DNA from: BQWY01 sp046351095
GTDB lineage: Bacteria > Nitrospirota > Nitrospiria > Nitrospirales > Nitrospiraceae
DNA: 64,000 nucleotides
Assembly (NCBI GenBank): GCA_046351095.1
Contig: JAXLZC010000001.1
Location: forward strand, 248,001 to 312,000
Reading direction: 5' to 3'
The notes under the pieces were generated by a model. It made no database searches. It was not told where the DNA came from and was given only the letters and a program-made list of their open reading frames with translations. Of this stretch, positions 25,003-34,094 are shown piece by piece. A program made the translations under genes and the position numbers. How positions within the stretch are numbered: position 1 is the first letter of the stretch; each line of letters opens with the position of its first letter.

Positions 25003-26391
25003 GTGGGGACTAAGAAGCAGGGGAGCCGCGCGCAGGATCGTCCATCCAAAAGCGGGCAGGGTACGACGCCGATGAAATCGTCTATGCGAACCCCGGGCGG
25101 AAAGCCGATCGCGAAACATGTGGCGGTCGTCGGCCTCGGCTATGTCGGGTTGCCGATCGCTATCGCCTTCGCCAAGCATCTGCCCGTGCTGGGTTTCGAT
25201 GTGAACACGGCGAAGATCGACGAGCTGCGACACGGGATCGATCGCACCAACGAGGTGTCGACGGAGGATCTCAAAAAATCCTCCATTGTGTACTCCTCCA
25301 ATCCCCAGGATCTGAAGGTTGCGGACTTTATCATCGTGGCGGTGCCGACGCCGATCAACGACGCGTTGCAACCGGACGTGACCGCGCTCTGTAAAGCCTC
25401 CGAGTCCATCGGCGCGCATATGTCGAAGGGGGCCGTCGTCGTCTACGAATCCACCGTCTATCCTGGCCTGACTGAAGAAATCTGCCAGCCGATTCTGGAA
25501 CGAAGCTCCGGGATGAAGTGCGGGCGCGATTTTAAGCTTGGGTATTCGCCGGAGCGCATCAATCCTGGCGACAAGGCGCATACGCTGGCGACGATTACGA
25601 AGGTGGTGTCGGCGCAGGACGCGGAGACGTTGGAGGTCGTTGCGAATACGTATAGCCTGGTCGTCGAGGTCGGTGTGCATCGTGCGTCGAGCATTCGTGT
25701 CGCCGAGGCGGCGAAAGTCATTGAGAATACGCAGCGCGATTTGAATATCGCGTTGATGAACGAGCTGGCTTTGATCTTCGACCGTTTGGGTATCGACACG
25801 AAGGATGTGCTCACGGCTGCGGGGACGAAGTGGAACTTTCTGAAGTTCTCGCCGGGCCTCGTCGGCGGCCACTGTATCGGCGTCGATCCGTACTATTTAA
25901 CCAGTAAGGCGGAATCCGTCGGGTACCATCCCCAAGTGATTCTTGCCGGACGCCGCATCAACAACGGCATGGGCAAGTTCATCGCGGAAAAGACCATCAA
26001 GATGCTGGCGCAGCGGGACCGCCCCATTAAGGATCTTCGCGTGGGCGTCCTCGGTCTCACGTTTAAGGAAAACGTGCCCGATTTGCGTAACAGCAAGGTG
26101 CCCGACATCATCCGCGAGCTGGAAGACTATGGGGCGAAGGTGTTCGTACACGACCCCATGGCCGAGGCCGAAGAAGCGCACGTCGAATACCGTATCCATC
26201 TGCACGAGTGGAAGGATATGGTGGACATGGATGCGATCGTGCTGGCCGTCTCCCACAAGGCCTACCTCGACATGGGGCTGGCCAAGCTGCTGCGCCCGCT
26301 CCGTCAGAAGAACAAGGGGGTGCTTGTCGACGTGAAAGCCTGTCTGACGCCTTCCGAAATTCCGCAGGGCATCTCCTATTGGCGTTTGTAG
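25003..26391 (+). CDS. UDP-N-acetylhexosamine 6-dehydrogenase (TviB/WbpO-type nucleotide sugar dehydrogenase)
   Basis: A 462-residue NAD-dependent enzyme that oxidises C6 of a UDP-sugar twice to give a UDP-uronic acid. VAVVGLGYVGLPIAIAF holds the NAD loop (from about residue 44). The catalytic thiol is C291 in LVGGHCIGVDPYYLTSKAE. LGFDVNTAKIDELRHGIDRT resembles the TviB/CapL/WbpO branch, which acts on UDP-GlcNAc or UDP-GalNAc rather than UDP-glucose. GTG 25003 is chosen for its AAGGAG 8 bases upstream; the N-terminal 35 residues are basic and variable, and ATG 25072 is an alternative. It supplies an N-acetyl-uronic acid for the polysaccharide, which fits the AsnB-like amidotransferase. Confidence 0.88.
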   Translation: MGTKKQGSRAQDRPSKSGQGTTPMKSSMRTPGGKPIAKHVAVVGLGYVGLPIAIAFAKHLPVLGFDVNTAKIDELRHGIDRTNEVSTEDLKKSSIVYSSNPQDLKVADFIIVAVPTPINDALQPDVTALCKASESIGAHMSKGAVVVYESTVYPGLTEEICQPILERSSGMKCGRDFKLGYSPERINPGDKAHTLATITKVVSAQDAETLEVVANTYSLVVEVGVHRASSIRVAEAAKVIENTQRDLNIALMNELALIFDRLGIDTKDVLTAAGTKWNFLKFSPGLVGGHCIGVDPYYLTSKAESVGYHPQVILAGRRINNGMGKFIAEKTIKMLAQRDRPIKDLRVGVLGLTFKENVPDLRNSKVPDIIRELEDYGAKVFVHDPMAEAEEAHVEYRIHLHEWKDMVDMDAIVLAVSHKAYLDMGLAKLLRPLRQKNKGVLVDVKACLTPSEIPQGISYWRL

Positions 26392-26406
26392 TCATTGATC
26401 CTTCTC

Positions 26407-26461
26407 CGCCCGTTCGGGCGTTCTGCTGTTCCTCCCCCGACTGCCGCTCGGCAGTCGGGGG
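26407..26461 (+). terminator. Two hairpins after the sugar dehydrogenase gene
   Basis: The first is CGCCCG/CGGGCG at 26407-26420, followed by TTCTGCTGTT. The second is a perfect 12-bp stem, CCCCCGACTGCC (26434-26445) and GGCAGTCGGGGG (26450-26461), with a GCTC loop. The first has the better T-rich tail; the second is the stronger stem. Together they should end the upstream transcript. Confidence 0.7.
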
Positions 26462-26605
26462 CTGACCTTTCCAATTCCGCCACACCACCTCATTTTTAGG
26501 GCGCGTTCCGAGTGCGCTGACGAAGCGGTGTGTCCGCTCGATCCCATTGTGCCCAGGGCCTTGTTTGGTCGTGTCTTGCCGATTGTTGCGCGATAGCACC
26601 CATCC

Positions 26606-26633
26606 TTGCCGATCCAGGATCGTTTGCTACACT
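26606..26633 (+). promoter_or_regulatory. Possible sigma70-type promoter for the pilus operon
   Basis: TTGCCG (26606-26611), a 16-base spacer and TACACT (26628-26633), about 55 bases before the chosen secretin start. Each hexamer matches four of six consensus bases. It is the best candidate seen downstream of the terminator hairpins. Confidence 0.35.
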
Positions 26634-26689
26634 TGTTGCAATGTGTGTGTCCTTTTGACTCGTTGATTTCCTCACGGACGAGGTGTCTC

Positions 26690-29107
26690 GTGGTTGTTTT
26701 CCGCCCATTTCTGACGTTGCCCATTTCATCTAGTGATACTCCGCCCAGGCCGTTTCGTCGCCTCGCCGGCGCGGTACTTGTCGGTCTGTTGGTCGCCGGC
26801 AGCGGCTGCACGTCACTTGCCACCAATGAAATTCGACAGGGCGATTTGCAAGTGAATGAAGGGCGTTGGGAAGAAGCGATGCAGGCCTACCAGCGCGCGC
26901 TCAAGAACGATCCGTTTAACCCCACACTCCAGAAAAAATACGAACTCGCGCGCACGCGCACAAGTGCGATGTACGAAGAGCGCGGCCGTGTCTTGCTCAA
27001 AGAGCGACAGATCGAACCGGCTGTTGAAGCGTTCAAGCGCGCCTTGTCGATCGAGCCGGGGAATGCCGCGCGGCAGCAGGCGTTGGGTGAAGGGCTGCGG
27101 TTGAAGGAATCTGCCGATCTTGTGCGCGAGGCGGAAAAGCTCGTGCAGTTGGGACGCACCGACGAGGCGATGGAGCTCTACACGCGCGCGGCAGAACTCG
27201 ATCCGCTGGCGCCCGCTGTCGGCGAAGGATTGACGCGACTAACGGAAGAATCCGAGGCCATCCGCCACAACAATCCGATGGGGAAGCCCGTCACGTTGAA
27301 GTTCAAGAGCGCCGGCCTCAAGGAAGTGTTGGAAAGTGTGGCGCGCATCAACGGATTTAATGTGCTGTTCGACAAGGATGTGCGGAACGATCCGATTTCG
27401 GTCGCCATCGAGGATACGCCGTTCGACGAGGCCTTGGAGTTGGTGCTGAACAGCAACAGTCTGTTCTCGAAGCAGGTTGGGCCGCACATGCTGCTGGTCA
27501 GCCCGAATACGCGGCAGAAGCAAGAGCAGTATCAAGACCTCATGATCCGCACGTTCTACCTGTCGCACACCAAGTCGAAGGACATGTTGGCGCTGCTCAA
27601 GAACATGCTCGACACGAAGCGTCTGCACGCCAACGAGCAGATCAACACGATCGTGATCCGCGACACGCCGGAAAAGGTTCAGTTAGCCGAGCGCATCATT
27701 TTGGCGAATGACCGTGAAGAGCCGGAAGTGGTGTTCGACGTCGAAGTGTTGGAGGTCAACCGTACGAAGGCGGAAAAGTACGGACTGAATTTCCCCAAGC
27801 AGGCGGGCGTCGCGGCAGTGCCGCCAGGATTCACCGGCACGATCGCCGGCGACCTTGCGCAGCAGTTCACGTATCGCCAGCTGACGGGGTTGGGCAAGGA
27901 CAGCTTCCTGTTTAAGTTGCCGACGAACATGGTGCTCGATTTCTTCAAGTCCGTGACGGACGCCAAGACGTTGGCTTCGCCGAAGTTGCGCGTGGTCAAC
28001 AATCGTAAAGGTGAGATCAACATCGGCGACAAACAGCCGATTCTCTTGTCCACCACCAACGTGTTGCCGGGACAGGCGGCGACCGGTGCCGTGCCGACCA
28101 CGTCGACCGTGACCTCCGTGGAATTCCGCGATACCGGTGTGAAGCTCACCGTCGAGCCGTCGATCCGGCTGACCAACGACCTGTCGCTCAAGATGAAGAT
28201 CGAGGTCATTCGTGTCGGCGACAAGGTATTGCTGCAGGCGTCGCCGCCGATCGAACAGTTCCGCTTCGGCAATCGCAGCGCCGAAACCACGCTCAGCATG
28301 AAAGACGGCGAGACCATCGTCATGGCCGGCTTGATCCAAGAGGAGGACCGTAAGGTCCGTGTGACCGTGCCGTTTCTCGGCGATATTCCCGTACTTGGCG
28401 ATTGGTTCAGCTCGTTCCAAACCGAGCGTGTGACGACCGAGGTAATCCTCACGATCACGCCGCATCTCCTGCAGAATCGCCATGCGCCCCGCCCGGAGAC
28501 GCAAGTGTTTTGGTCTGGCACGGACGGACAATATGCGACGAAGCCGCTCTTCACGGTGCCGGTGCGCCGTGCGTCGTTTTCGAGCGGGGTGTCGGACGAG
28601 TCGCGGTTGCGCACACCGATGGCCGAGATGGGCGCGAAGTCTGGGAATGCACCGGCAACCGCCGCTGCGTTGGATGCAGCCGCCTTGGCCCCTGCGCCGT
28701 TGGCGTTTCAGCCTGGTGAAGTAATTTCGGCGGTCGGGCAACCGGTGCGGTTGGCGCTGGCCACGCCCATGTCTCGGAACGGGGCAGGCGGGACGCTGCA
28801 GTTGCGCTACGACCCGGCGGTGCTCGAACTCCAGACGGTGACGGAAGGCGCAAGCCTCAAGGCGCAAGGCGGATCGGTGCGGATGCAGCCGGCGCCGCAA
28901 GAGCCTGGAACCGTTCAGCTCGACATTCAGACGCCAGGCGCGCCGCGTCAGGACGGTGGCGAGTGGATCGTCGCGACCTTTCTCGGCAAAGCGCCGGGGG
29001 TTGCGGAAGTGCATGCGGAACGTCAGGCGCAAGTCGGCGCTGCAGGCGCTCCGTCCACGACGGACGTAGGGGCGGCGCGTGGCGTCGCGGTGGTTCGCGT
29101 GCGATGA
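26690..29107 (+). CDS. Secretin (GspD/MshL-like) with N-terminal TPRs and C-terminal cohesin domain
   Basis: An 805-residue outer-membrane secretin for a pilus or type II system. A lipoprotein signal (RRLAGAVLVGLLVAGSGC) precedes TPR helices at about residues 43-172, an STN/N0 domain (198-272), an N1-like domain (282-342), the secretin barrel (346-594, with the signature VPFLGDIPVLGDWF at 560-573), and a cohesin-like beta-sandwich (676-802: YDPAVLELQTV). GTG 26690 is chosen, with GAGG upstream; an earlier TTG would lie in the promoter. The TPRs could replace a separate pilotin such as PilF; this is inference. Its stop overlaps the next start, and it leads an eleven-gene operon. Confidence 0.85.
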   Translation: MVVFRPFLTLPISSSDTPPRPFRRLAGAVLVGLLVAGSGCTSLATNEIRQGDLQVNEGRWEEAMQAYQRALKNDPFNPTLQKKYELARTRTSAMYEERGRVLLKERQIEPAVEAFKRALSIEPGNAARQQALGEGLRLKESADLVREAEKLVQLGRTDEAMELYTRAAELDPLAPAVGEGLTRLTEESEAIRHNNPMGKPVTLKFKSAGLKEVLESVARINGFNVLFDKDVRNDPISVAIEDTPFDEALELVLNSNSLFSKQVGPHMLLVSPNTRQKQEQYQDLMIRTFYLSHTKSKDMLALLKNMLDTKRLHANEQINTIVIRDTPEKVQLAERIILANDREEPEVVFDVEVLEVNRTKAEKYGLNFPKQAGVAAVPPGFTGTIAGDLAQQFTYRQLTGLGKDSFLFKLPTNMVLDFFKSVTDAKTLASPKLRVVNNRKGEINIGDKQPILLSTTNVLPGQAATGAVPTTSTVTSVEFRDTGVKLTVEPSIRLTNDLSLKMKIEVIRVGDKVLLQASPPIEQFRFGNRSAETTLSMKDGETIVMAGLIQEEDRKVRVTVPFLGDIPVLGDWFSSFQTERVTTEVILTITPHLLQNRHAPRPETQVFWSGTDGQYATKPLFTVPVRRASFSSGVSDESRLRTPMAEMGAKSGNAPATAAALDAAALAPAPLAFQPGEVISAVGQPVRLALATPMSRNGAGGTLQLRYDPAVLELQTVTEGASLKAQGGSVRMQPAPQEPGTVQLDIQTPGAPRQDGGEWIVATFLGKAPGVAEVHAERQAQVGAAGAPSTTDVGAARGVAVVRVR

Positions 29108-29610
29108 AACAGTCGGGGTTTACCCTGATCGAATTGCTGGTGACGATGACCATCGTGATGGTCATGGCGTCCGTGGCCTATCCCTTACACCGTGTCTCCG
29201 CGACGCGGGCCAAGGAGATGGAACTACGACAGCACCTGCGTGTGATGCGCGCGGCGCTCGATGCGTTCAAGACCGATTGGAACCGCGAGGGCGATACGCT
29301 GTTGGGCACCGTCTGCCTAAAGAACCGTCTCACGTGTAAGGACGTGGCCGGACCGCACGGGTATCCCGTGTCGCTCGATGTGCTGCTGGGCGTGGAGCTG
29401 ACGGGGCAGGAAGCGACGATCAAACGCATCAAGACGCGCCGGTATCTGCGCACGCTGCCGGTGGACCCGATGACGGGCGCGACGAAGTGGCGCATGCGCT
29501 GTTATCAAGATCCGCCGACGGCCGAGTCCTGGTGCGGAACCGATGTGTATGACGTATCGACCTTGAGCGACGGCGCAGCGGCGGATGGAACGAAGTACCG
29601 TGCGTGGTAA
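29104..29610 (+). CDS. Type II secretion / pilus pseudopilin (GspG-like)
   Basis: A 168-residue protein with a class III prepilin signal: a very short leader MKQSG, then FTLIELLVTMTIVMVMASVA. Cleavage by a prepilin peptidase would fall between G5 and F6, leaving the expected glutamate at mature position 5 (FTLIE). The C-terminal part has LRTLPVDPMTGATKW, the GspG-like calcium-loop region. It overlaps the secretin stop by four bases. It polymerises into the periplasmic pseudopilus or pilus. No prepilin peptidase gene lies in this window. Confidence 0.88.
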   Translation: MKQSGFTLIELLVTMTIVMVMASVAYPLHRVSATRAKEMELRQHLRVMRAALDAFKTDWNREGDTLLGTVCLKNRLTCKDVAGPHGYPVSLDVLLGVELTGQEATIKRIKTRRYLRTLPVDPMTGATKWRMRCYQDPPTAESWCGTDVYDVSTLSDGAAADGTKYRAW

Positions 29611-29617
29611 CGAGGTT

Positions 29618-30031
29618 ATGCGACGAGCCTTCACAAAGCGGATGCCGCTGCGGTTGCGCCGACTCGTGTCCGACCGCGGGTTTACCCTGATCGAGTTGAT
29701 GACGGTCGTGTCGATTCTCGGCATCCTCGCGACGCTCGCCGTGCCCTCGTATCAAGCGACCGTCACGAAAGCGCGGGAAGCCGCACTGCGCCAAGACCTA
29801 TTCACTCTGCGCGACGTCTTGGATCAGCACCGGGCCGATCAGGGGAAATACCCATCGTCGCTGGCGGACCTGTTGAAGGCCGGGTATCTCCGCCAGATCC
29901 CGACCGATCCGATCACACGCTCCGAGACGACGTGGCAAGAAAAACTCGAACCGACCGAAGGCGGCATCTTCGATGTGTTTTCGGGATCCGACTTAGTCGG
30001 CAGTAACGGCATTCCTTACAACCAGTGGTAA
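29618..30031 (+). CDS. Type II secretion / pilus pseudopilin (second GspG-like)
   Basis: A 137-residue pseudopilin with the signal DRG/FTLIELMTVVSILGIL and the GspG-style C-terminus (LADLLKAGYLRQIPTDPIT, then IFDVFSGS and IPYNQW). The leader before the cleavage site is unusually long (about 26 basic residues, MRRAFTKRMPLRLRRLVSDRG) if ATG 29618 is used. GAGG stands only two bases before that ATG, so ATG 29642 or a start slightly upstream is possible. It lies 7 bases after the first pseudopilin; two GspG-type proteins in tandem suggest a major and a minor subunit. Confidence 0.85.
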   Translation: MRRAFTKRMPLRLRRLVSDRGFTLIELMTVVSILGILATLAVPSYQATVTKAREAALRQDLFTLRDVLDQHRADQGKYPSSLADLLKAGYLRQIPTDPITRSETTWQEKLEPTEGGIFDVFSGSDLVGSNGIPYNQW

Positions 30032-30042
30032 CGAGGGGCGAG

Positions 30043-31044
30043 ATGACTCGACGTCCTATGACACACGGAACACATCTGCATCACCGCGCGGCGTTGTCGA
30101 ACGCGATTCGAACTGCCATGGGCCTGTGCGTCGCGCTCGGATTGACCGCCTGCACCGAATTGGAACCGGTCGCCGATCCCCATGCCATGGACCTGCAGGT
30201 AATGGTCAACAGCCTGCAGAGCGCCTTGCGGGAGAACGAGCGGCAGATGGCCGATCTGCGGGCCGAGTTGGACGGGCGGCGACAAGAGCTGAGCGGCGTT
30301 GTCGTGGCGCGTGCGCAACTCGAAGGCCGCTTGCGCGAAATCGAACGGCGCCTGACCGAAGCCCGGCACATCATCGACCTGCAGCGCGAAGAGTTGCTCC
30401 AGCGGCGTGTGGATCGCGAACGGCATTCGAAGTTGGAGGATCGTTTGAAGGCGACCGAGGAACGGCCGCGTGTGGCGGCTAAGGCGAAGCGTGGACAGAA
30501 GGCGGTGCCGGTGCCCAGTGCGGTGCCATCGATCGACGATCCCGCAACGTCGATTCCCGCGCCGCTTCCGGGGCAGGATGCGACGGAGTCTCAACCAGGC
30601 GAACAGCCCAGTGCAGTTGGAAGCGCGCCGGCTTCCGCGCCTGTAACGGGAGCAGTTCCTGGAGTGCAGTCCTCGATCGATACTGGTGCAACTGAAGCGA
30701 CGAACAATTCGCTCCTCGCCGGTGGATCGACGCCAGCGGAGTCGACGCCTCTTCAATTGAACAATCGCGACGCGGCGGCACCGGCCAAGCGGCCCATCAC
30801 ATCCCGTCACTCGACGACCATCGAGCCAGGTACGGCGTTGGTTGCGGGACAGGCGGCCGTCGGTACCGACGAATCCAAGGACACCTTATGGGAGCGGATC
30901 GTGGTGCAGGCAGGGGATACGCTTACGGTATTAGCACGGCGTTACGGCGTGACGGTCGGCATGTTGCGCGCCATGAATGAACTGCAGCACGACCGTATCC
31001 GTACCGGGCAGCGGTTGAAGGTGCCGGTCCATCGTGCCGAGTAA
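30043..31044 (+). CDS. LysM-domain lipoprotein with coiled coil
   Basis: A 333-residue protein with a lipoprotein signal (GLCVALGLTAC) whose lipidated cysteine would be near residue 38. Residues about 55-140 are heptad-rich (LQSALRENERQMADLRAELD and following) and predict a coiled coil. A Pro/Ser/Ala linker of about 120 residues leads to a C-terminal LysM domain: IVVQAGDTLTVLARRYGVTV through GQRLKVP. LysM binds peptidoglycan, so the protein may tether the pilus machine to the cell wall, a role FimV and TsaP play elsewhere. It lies inside the pilus operon between pseudopilin and GspF genes. The exact start is uncertain (30043 or 30058). Confidence 0.82.
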   Translation: MTRRPMTHGTHLHHRAALSNAIRTAMGLCVALGLTACTELEPVADPHAMDLQVMVNSLQSALRENERQMADLRAELDGRRQELSGVVVARAQLEGRLREIERRLTEARHIIDLQREELLQRRVDRERHSKLEDRLKATEERPRVAAKAKRGQKAVPVPSAVPSIDDPATSIPAPLPGQDATESQPGEQPSAVGSAPASAPVTGAVPGVQSSIDTGATEATNNSLLAGGSTPAESTPLQLNNRDAAAPAKRPITSRHSTTIEPGTALVAGQAAVGTDESKDTLWERIVVQAGDTLTVLARRYGVTVGMLRAMNELQHDRIRTGQRLKVPVHRAE

Positions 31045-31111
31045 CCGATCCGTGGTTGTTGTGCGGTACACCGTGATTCCTGCGTCGTTGTCCCTGAGGT
31101 GTGTTTGATCC

Positions 31112-32323
31112 ATGGCGTTGTATGCCTACAAAGTCGCCCGAGCCGACGGTCGTGTCTCGACGGGCGAGCTTGATGCGGAGAACGAACGCGCAGCGCGCGC
31201 TCAATTAGAACAGCGCGGCTTGCTCGTCTTTCGGCTGACGCAGAAGGGTGTCGGCGCCGGGCGTAAAGGCTGGTCATTCGGTAGTTGGGGCGGGATCACG
31301 CCGCAGCAATTTTTGGTGTTTAACCAGGAATTAGTCGCGTTGATTCGTGCAGGCTTGCCTGTCTTGAAGGTCTGGGACCTGCTGATCGAACGCACGCACG
31401 TCGCCGGCTTCCAGGAGACGCTGCGCACCGTGCAGCAGGACATTCGCGGCGGCGCCTCCGCCTCGGACGCGCTCGCGAAACACCCGCGGTATTTTTCGGA
31501 GCTGTATATCGCCACCCTCCGGGCCGGCGAGCAGGCGGGAAATTTGGCCGAGGTGCTGCAGCGCTACATTACGTACCTGAAGATGATGATTGGGCTGCGT
31601 CAGAAGGTCTGGAAGGCGCTGACCTATCCCATGTTCTTGATCGTCGTCGGCGTGTCGGTCGTCGGGTTTTTGTTGAGCTACGTCATGCCGACCTTCGTGG
31701 ACGTGTATGCCGAACAGGCGCGGAACCTTCCGGTTGCGACGCAGCTGTTGTTGAGCGCGGTCGATCGCATCGACGCGGTCTTGATTCCCCTGGCGCTGGC
31801 TGCGGTGGTCGCTGTGGTCTTCGGACGGATGTGGTATCGGACCGAGGCGGGGAGACTCACTGCCGACCGCTGGCTACTCAGTCTCCCGTTGTTCGGCGCC
31901 ATCGTGCGCCGCCACTGCACGGTGCAGCTTGTGCGGACGCTCGGGACTGTGATGGGCGGCGGGACACCGTTGGTCGAAGCGTTAAACGTCTCGCGCGCCG
32001 CTGTCTCGAATCGATTTATGGCGCAGAGCTTCCGACGGACGTTCGAGCAACTGCGCGAGGGCAGTACGTTGGCGATGGCGTTGCGCCAGCCGATGGTCAT
32101 GCCGGCCCTGGCGGTGGAAATGTTGGCCGTCGGCGAAGAAACGGGCTCGCTCGACCAGATGTTGAAAGACGTGGCCGAGTTTTTTGAATCCGAGCTCGAT
32201 CTGCAGTTGACGCAGCTGACGACCTGGATCGAGCCGATGTTGCTCCTGTTGATGGGCGTCCTGGTCGGGAGCATCGTCGTGATCATGTATCTTCCGGTCT
32301 TCCAATTAGCGGGAAACTTTTAA
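31112..32323 (+). CDS. Inner-membrane platform protein GspF/PilC-like
   Basis: A 403-residue polytopic protein of the GspF/PilC/MshG family. MALYAYKVARADGRVSTGEL is the typical N-terminus. The two repeated cytoplasmic domains each hold an E/Q-rich LxxLxxR core (FNQELVALIRAGLPVLKVWD, and LVRTLGTVMGGGTPLVEALN), separated by membrane helices near residues 167-190 and 215-240, with the last helix at 370-395 (LLLLMGVLVGSIVVIMYLP). It couples the ATPase to pseudopilus growth. Length is normal for the family, and it is followed after 19 bases by the ATPase gene. Confidence 0.93.
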   Translation: MALYAYKVARADGRVSTGELDAENERAARAQLEQRGLLVFRLTQKGVGAGRKGWSFGSWGGITPQQFLVFNQELVALIRAGLPVLKVWDLLIERTHVAGFQETLRTVQQDIRGGASASDALAKHPRYFSELYIATLRAGEQAGNLAEVLQRYITYLKMMIGLRQKVWKALTYPMFLIVVGVSVVGFLLSYVMPTFVDVYAEQARNLPVATQLLLSAVDRIDAVLIPLALAAVVAVVFGRMWYRTEAGRLTADRWLLSLPLFGAIVRRHCTVQLVRTLGTVMGGGTPLVEALNVSRAAVSNRFMAQSFRRTFEQLREGSTLAMALRQPMVMPALAVEMLAVGEETGSLDQMLKDVAEFFESELDLQLTQLTTWIEPMLLLLMGVLVGSIVVIMYLPVFQLAGNF

Positions 32324-32342
32324 GGGCGTGCCGTAGGCGACC

Positions 32343-34070
32343 ATGGCTGGACGAAGCACCCACGCAACGTTGAGCGACATTTTGATCCGCCAGCAAGCGG
32401 TCGGCGAGACGGCGTTACGTGCCGTGACCGACACGTTCCGCGACCGGCCCGGCGAAACCGGCGCGGCACTCGTCGCCTCCGGGTTGATCACGGAAGAGCA
32501 GTTGGCACGTGCGCTCGGCGAGCAGTTCGGCTGCGAGTACGAGGCGCTCGCCGGGTTTGCCGTCGACCCCAAGTTCTATCAAACGATTCCCGTCAAGCTG
32601 ATGCAGCGCTATCCCTTCGTCCCGCTCCATGAACAGGATGGTCGGTTGACGATCGCCGTTGCCGATCCGTCCAACGTGTTGCAGTTGGACGAATTGGAGT
32701 TGCTGCTGAATCGGTCGCTCACGTTGATGGTGAGCCCGCGCGGCGCGATCCTCGCGGCGCTCGGCCGGAGCGAAGGCGCAAACCAAGCCCTGAAGGAATT
32801 GGAAGCGGAATACCGCTCGTTGCTTGTCAAGGAAGACGAGCGCGGCGAAGAAATCGTCTCCGTCGATCAGGTGGTGGAAGATCAAAGCCCCGCCATCAAA
32901 CTCGTCGATACGATTTTGCGCACGTCCTTACAACGGCGCGCGAGCGACATCCATATCGAAGCGAACGACCGGACGTCGGTGGTGAAGTATCGCGTCGACG
33001 GCATTCTGTTGCCGGCGATGGAGCCGCTGGATGTGAAGGTGCATGCGCCGCTGGTCTCGCGCCTGAAGGTCATGTCCGAGTTGGACATCGCGGAGCGTCG
33101 CGTACCGCAGGACGGCCGGTTCCGTATGCGCATCGACCGTCGGACGATCGATTTTCGTGTGTCGATCTTACCCAGCGTCTTCGGCGAATCAGTCGTTATT
33201 CGTATTCTCGACCGCGACTCGGTAACGGCCGGATTGGCCGACTTAAAGTTGGATCGGCTTGGGTTCAATCCGGAAGACTTGAAGCGCTTTCGCCGGGCGA
33301 TCGTCGCGCCGCACGGCATGGTGCTGGTGACCGGTCCGACCGGCAGCGGCAAAACCACGACGCTGTACGCCGCCATTGCGGAGATGCATTCGAACGAGGA
33401 CAAACTCATCACGATCGAAGATCCGGTGGAATACCAACTGCCGGGTGTGGTGCAGATTCCCGTCAACGAAAAGAAGGGGCTGACCTTCGCGCGCGGGTTG
33501 CGGTCGATCCTCCGCCACGACCCGGACAAGATCATGGTCGGCGAAATCCGCGACGCGGAAACCGCGCAGATCGCCATTCAATCCGCCCTCACTGGGCACT
33601 TGGTCTTCACGACCGTGCACGCCAACCACGTGTTCGACGTGTTGGGCCGGTTCACGAGTATGGGGATCGATCCCTACAATTTTCTCTCCGCGTTGAATTG
33701 CGTCTTGGCGCAGCGTCTCGTGCGGACGCTCTGTCCGAACTGCCGCGTGCCGATGCGTCTCGATCAGGCCTTGGCCGAGGAGTCCGGCTTGGAGTTCGAC
33801 CGCTACCGCGACGCGGTGTTGTTCCAGGGCGCCGGGTGCAAGGATTGCTCGGGGACAGGGTATCGCGGCCGGAAGTGTTTGACAGAATTGTTGGTCCTGA
33901 CCGACGAAATCAAGGAAATGATTCTGGCGCGTCGACCGATCGCCGACATCCGCTATCGCGCGATGACCGACGGCATGACGACCTTACGCCAGTCCGCCGT
34001 CATCAAAGTGCTGCGCGGCGAGACGACCCTGCGCGAAATCAACCGTGTCACGTTCGCCGAACGCGCCTAA
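32343..34070 (+). CDS. Assembly ATPase GspE/PilB/MshE-like
   Basis: A 575-residue hexameric ATPase that powers pseudopilus extension. Residues about 36-150 form a T2SSE_N/MshEN-type domain (GLITEEQLARALGEQFG). The catalytic half has Walker A GPTGSGKTTT at about 331-340, the Asp-box ITIEDPVEYQLPG, Walker B IMVGEIRDAETA, and the His-box TGHLVFTTVHANHV. A zinc-binding tetracysteine follows (LCPNC near 463 and CKDC near 500). All motifs are intact. The arginine of the RLG motif that MshEN domains use for cyclic di-GMP is not conserved (GETG here), so nucleotide sensing by this protein is doubtful. Confidence 0.93.
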   Translation: MAGRSTHATLSDILIRQQAVGETALRAVTDTFRDRPGETGAALVASGLITEEQLARALGEQFGCEYEALAGFAVDPKFYQTIPVKLMQRYPFVPLHEQDGRLTIAVADPSNVLQLDELELLLNRSLTLMVSPRGAILAALGRSEGANQALKELEAEYRSLLVKEDERGEEIVSVDQVVEDQSPAIKLVDTILRTSLQRRASDIHIEANDRTSVVKYRVDGILLPAMEPLDVKVHAPLVSRLKVMSELDIAERRVPQDGRFRMRIDRRTIDFRVSILPSVFGESVVIRILDRDSVTAGLADLKLDRLGFNPEDLKRFRRAIVAPHGMVLVTGPTGSGKTTTLYAAIAEMHSNEDKLITIEDPVEYQLPGVVQIPVNEKKGLTFARGLRSILRHDPDKIMVGEIRDAETAQIAIQSALTGHLVFTTVHANHVFDVLGRFTSMGIDPYNFLSALNCVLAQRLVRTLCPNCRVPMRLDQALAEESGLEFDRYRDAVLFQGAGCKDCSGTGYRGRKCLTELLVLTDEIKEMILARRPIADIRYRAMTDGMTTLRQSAVIKVLRGETTLREINRVTFAERA

Positions 34071-34094
34071 CGCGCGACGAGGGATTCACGATCT

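Noticed and set aside
26606..26689. Longer start of the secretin at a TTG
   Set aside because: The extra 28 residues would precede the lipoprotein signal and lie over the likely promoter; GTG 26690 gives a normal signal sequence.
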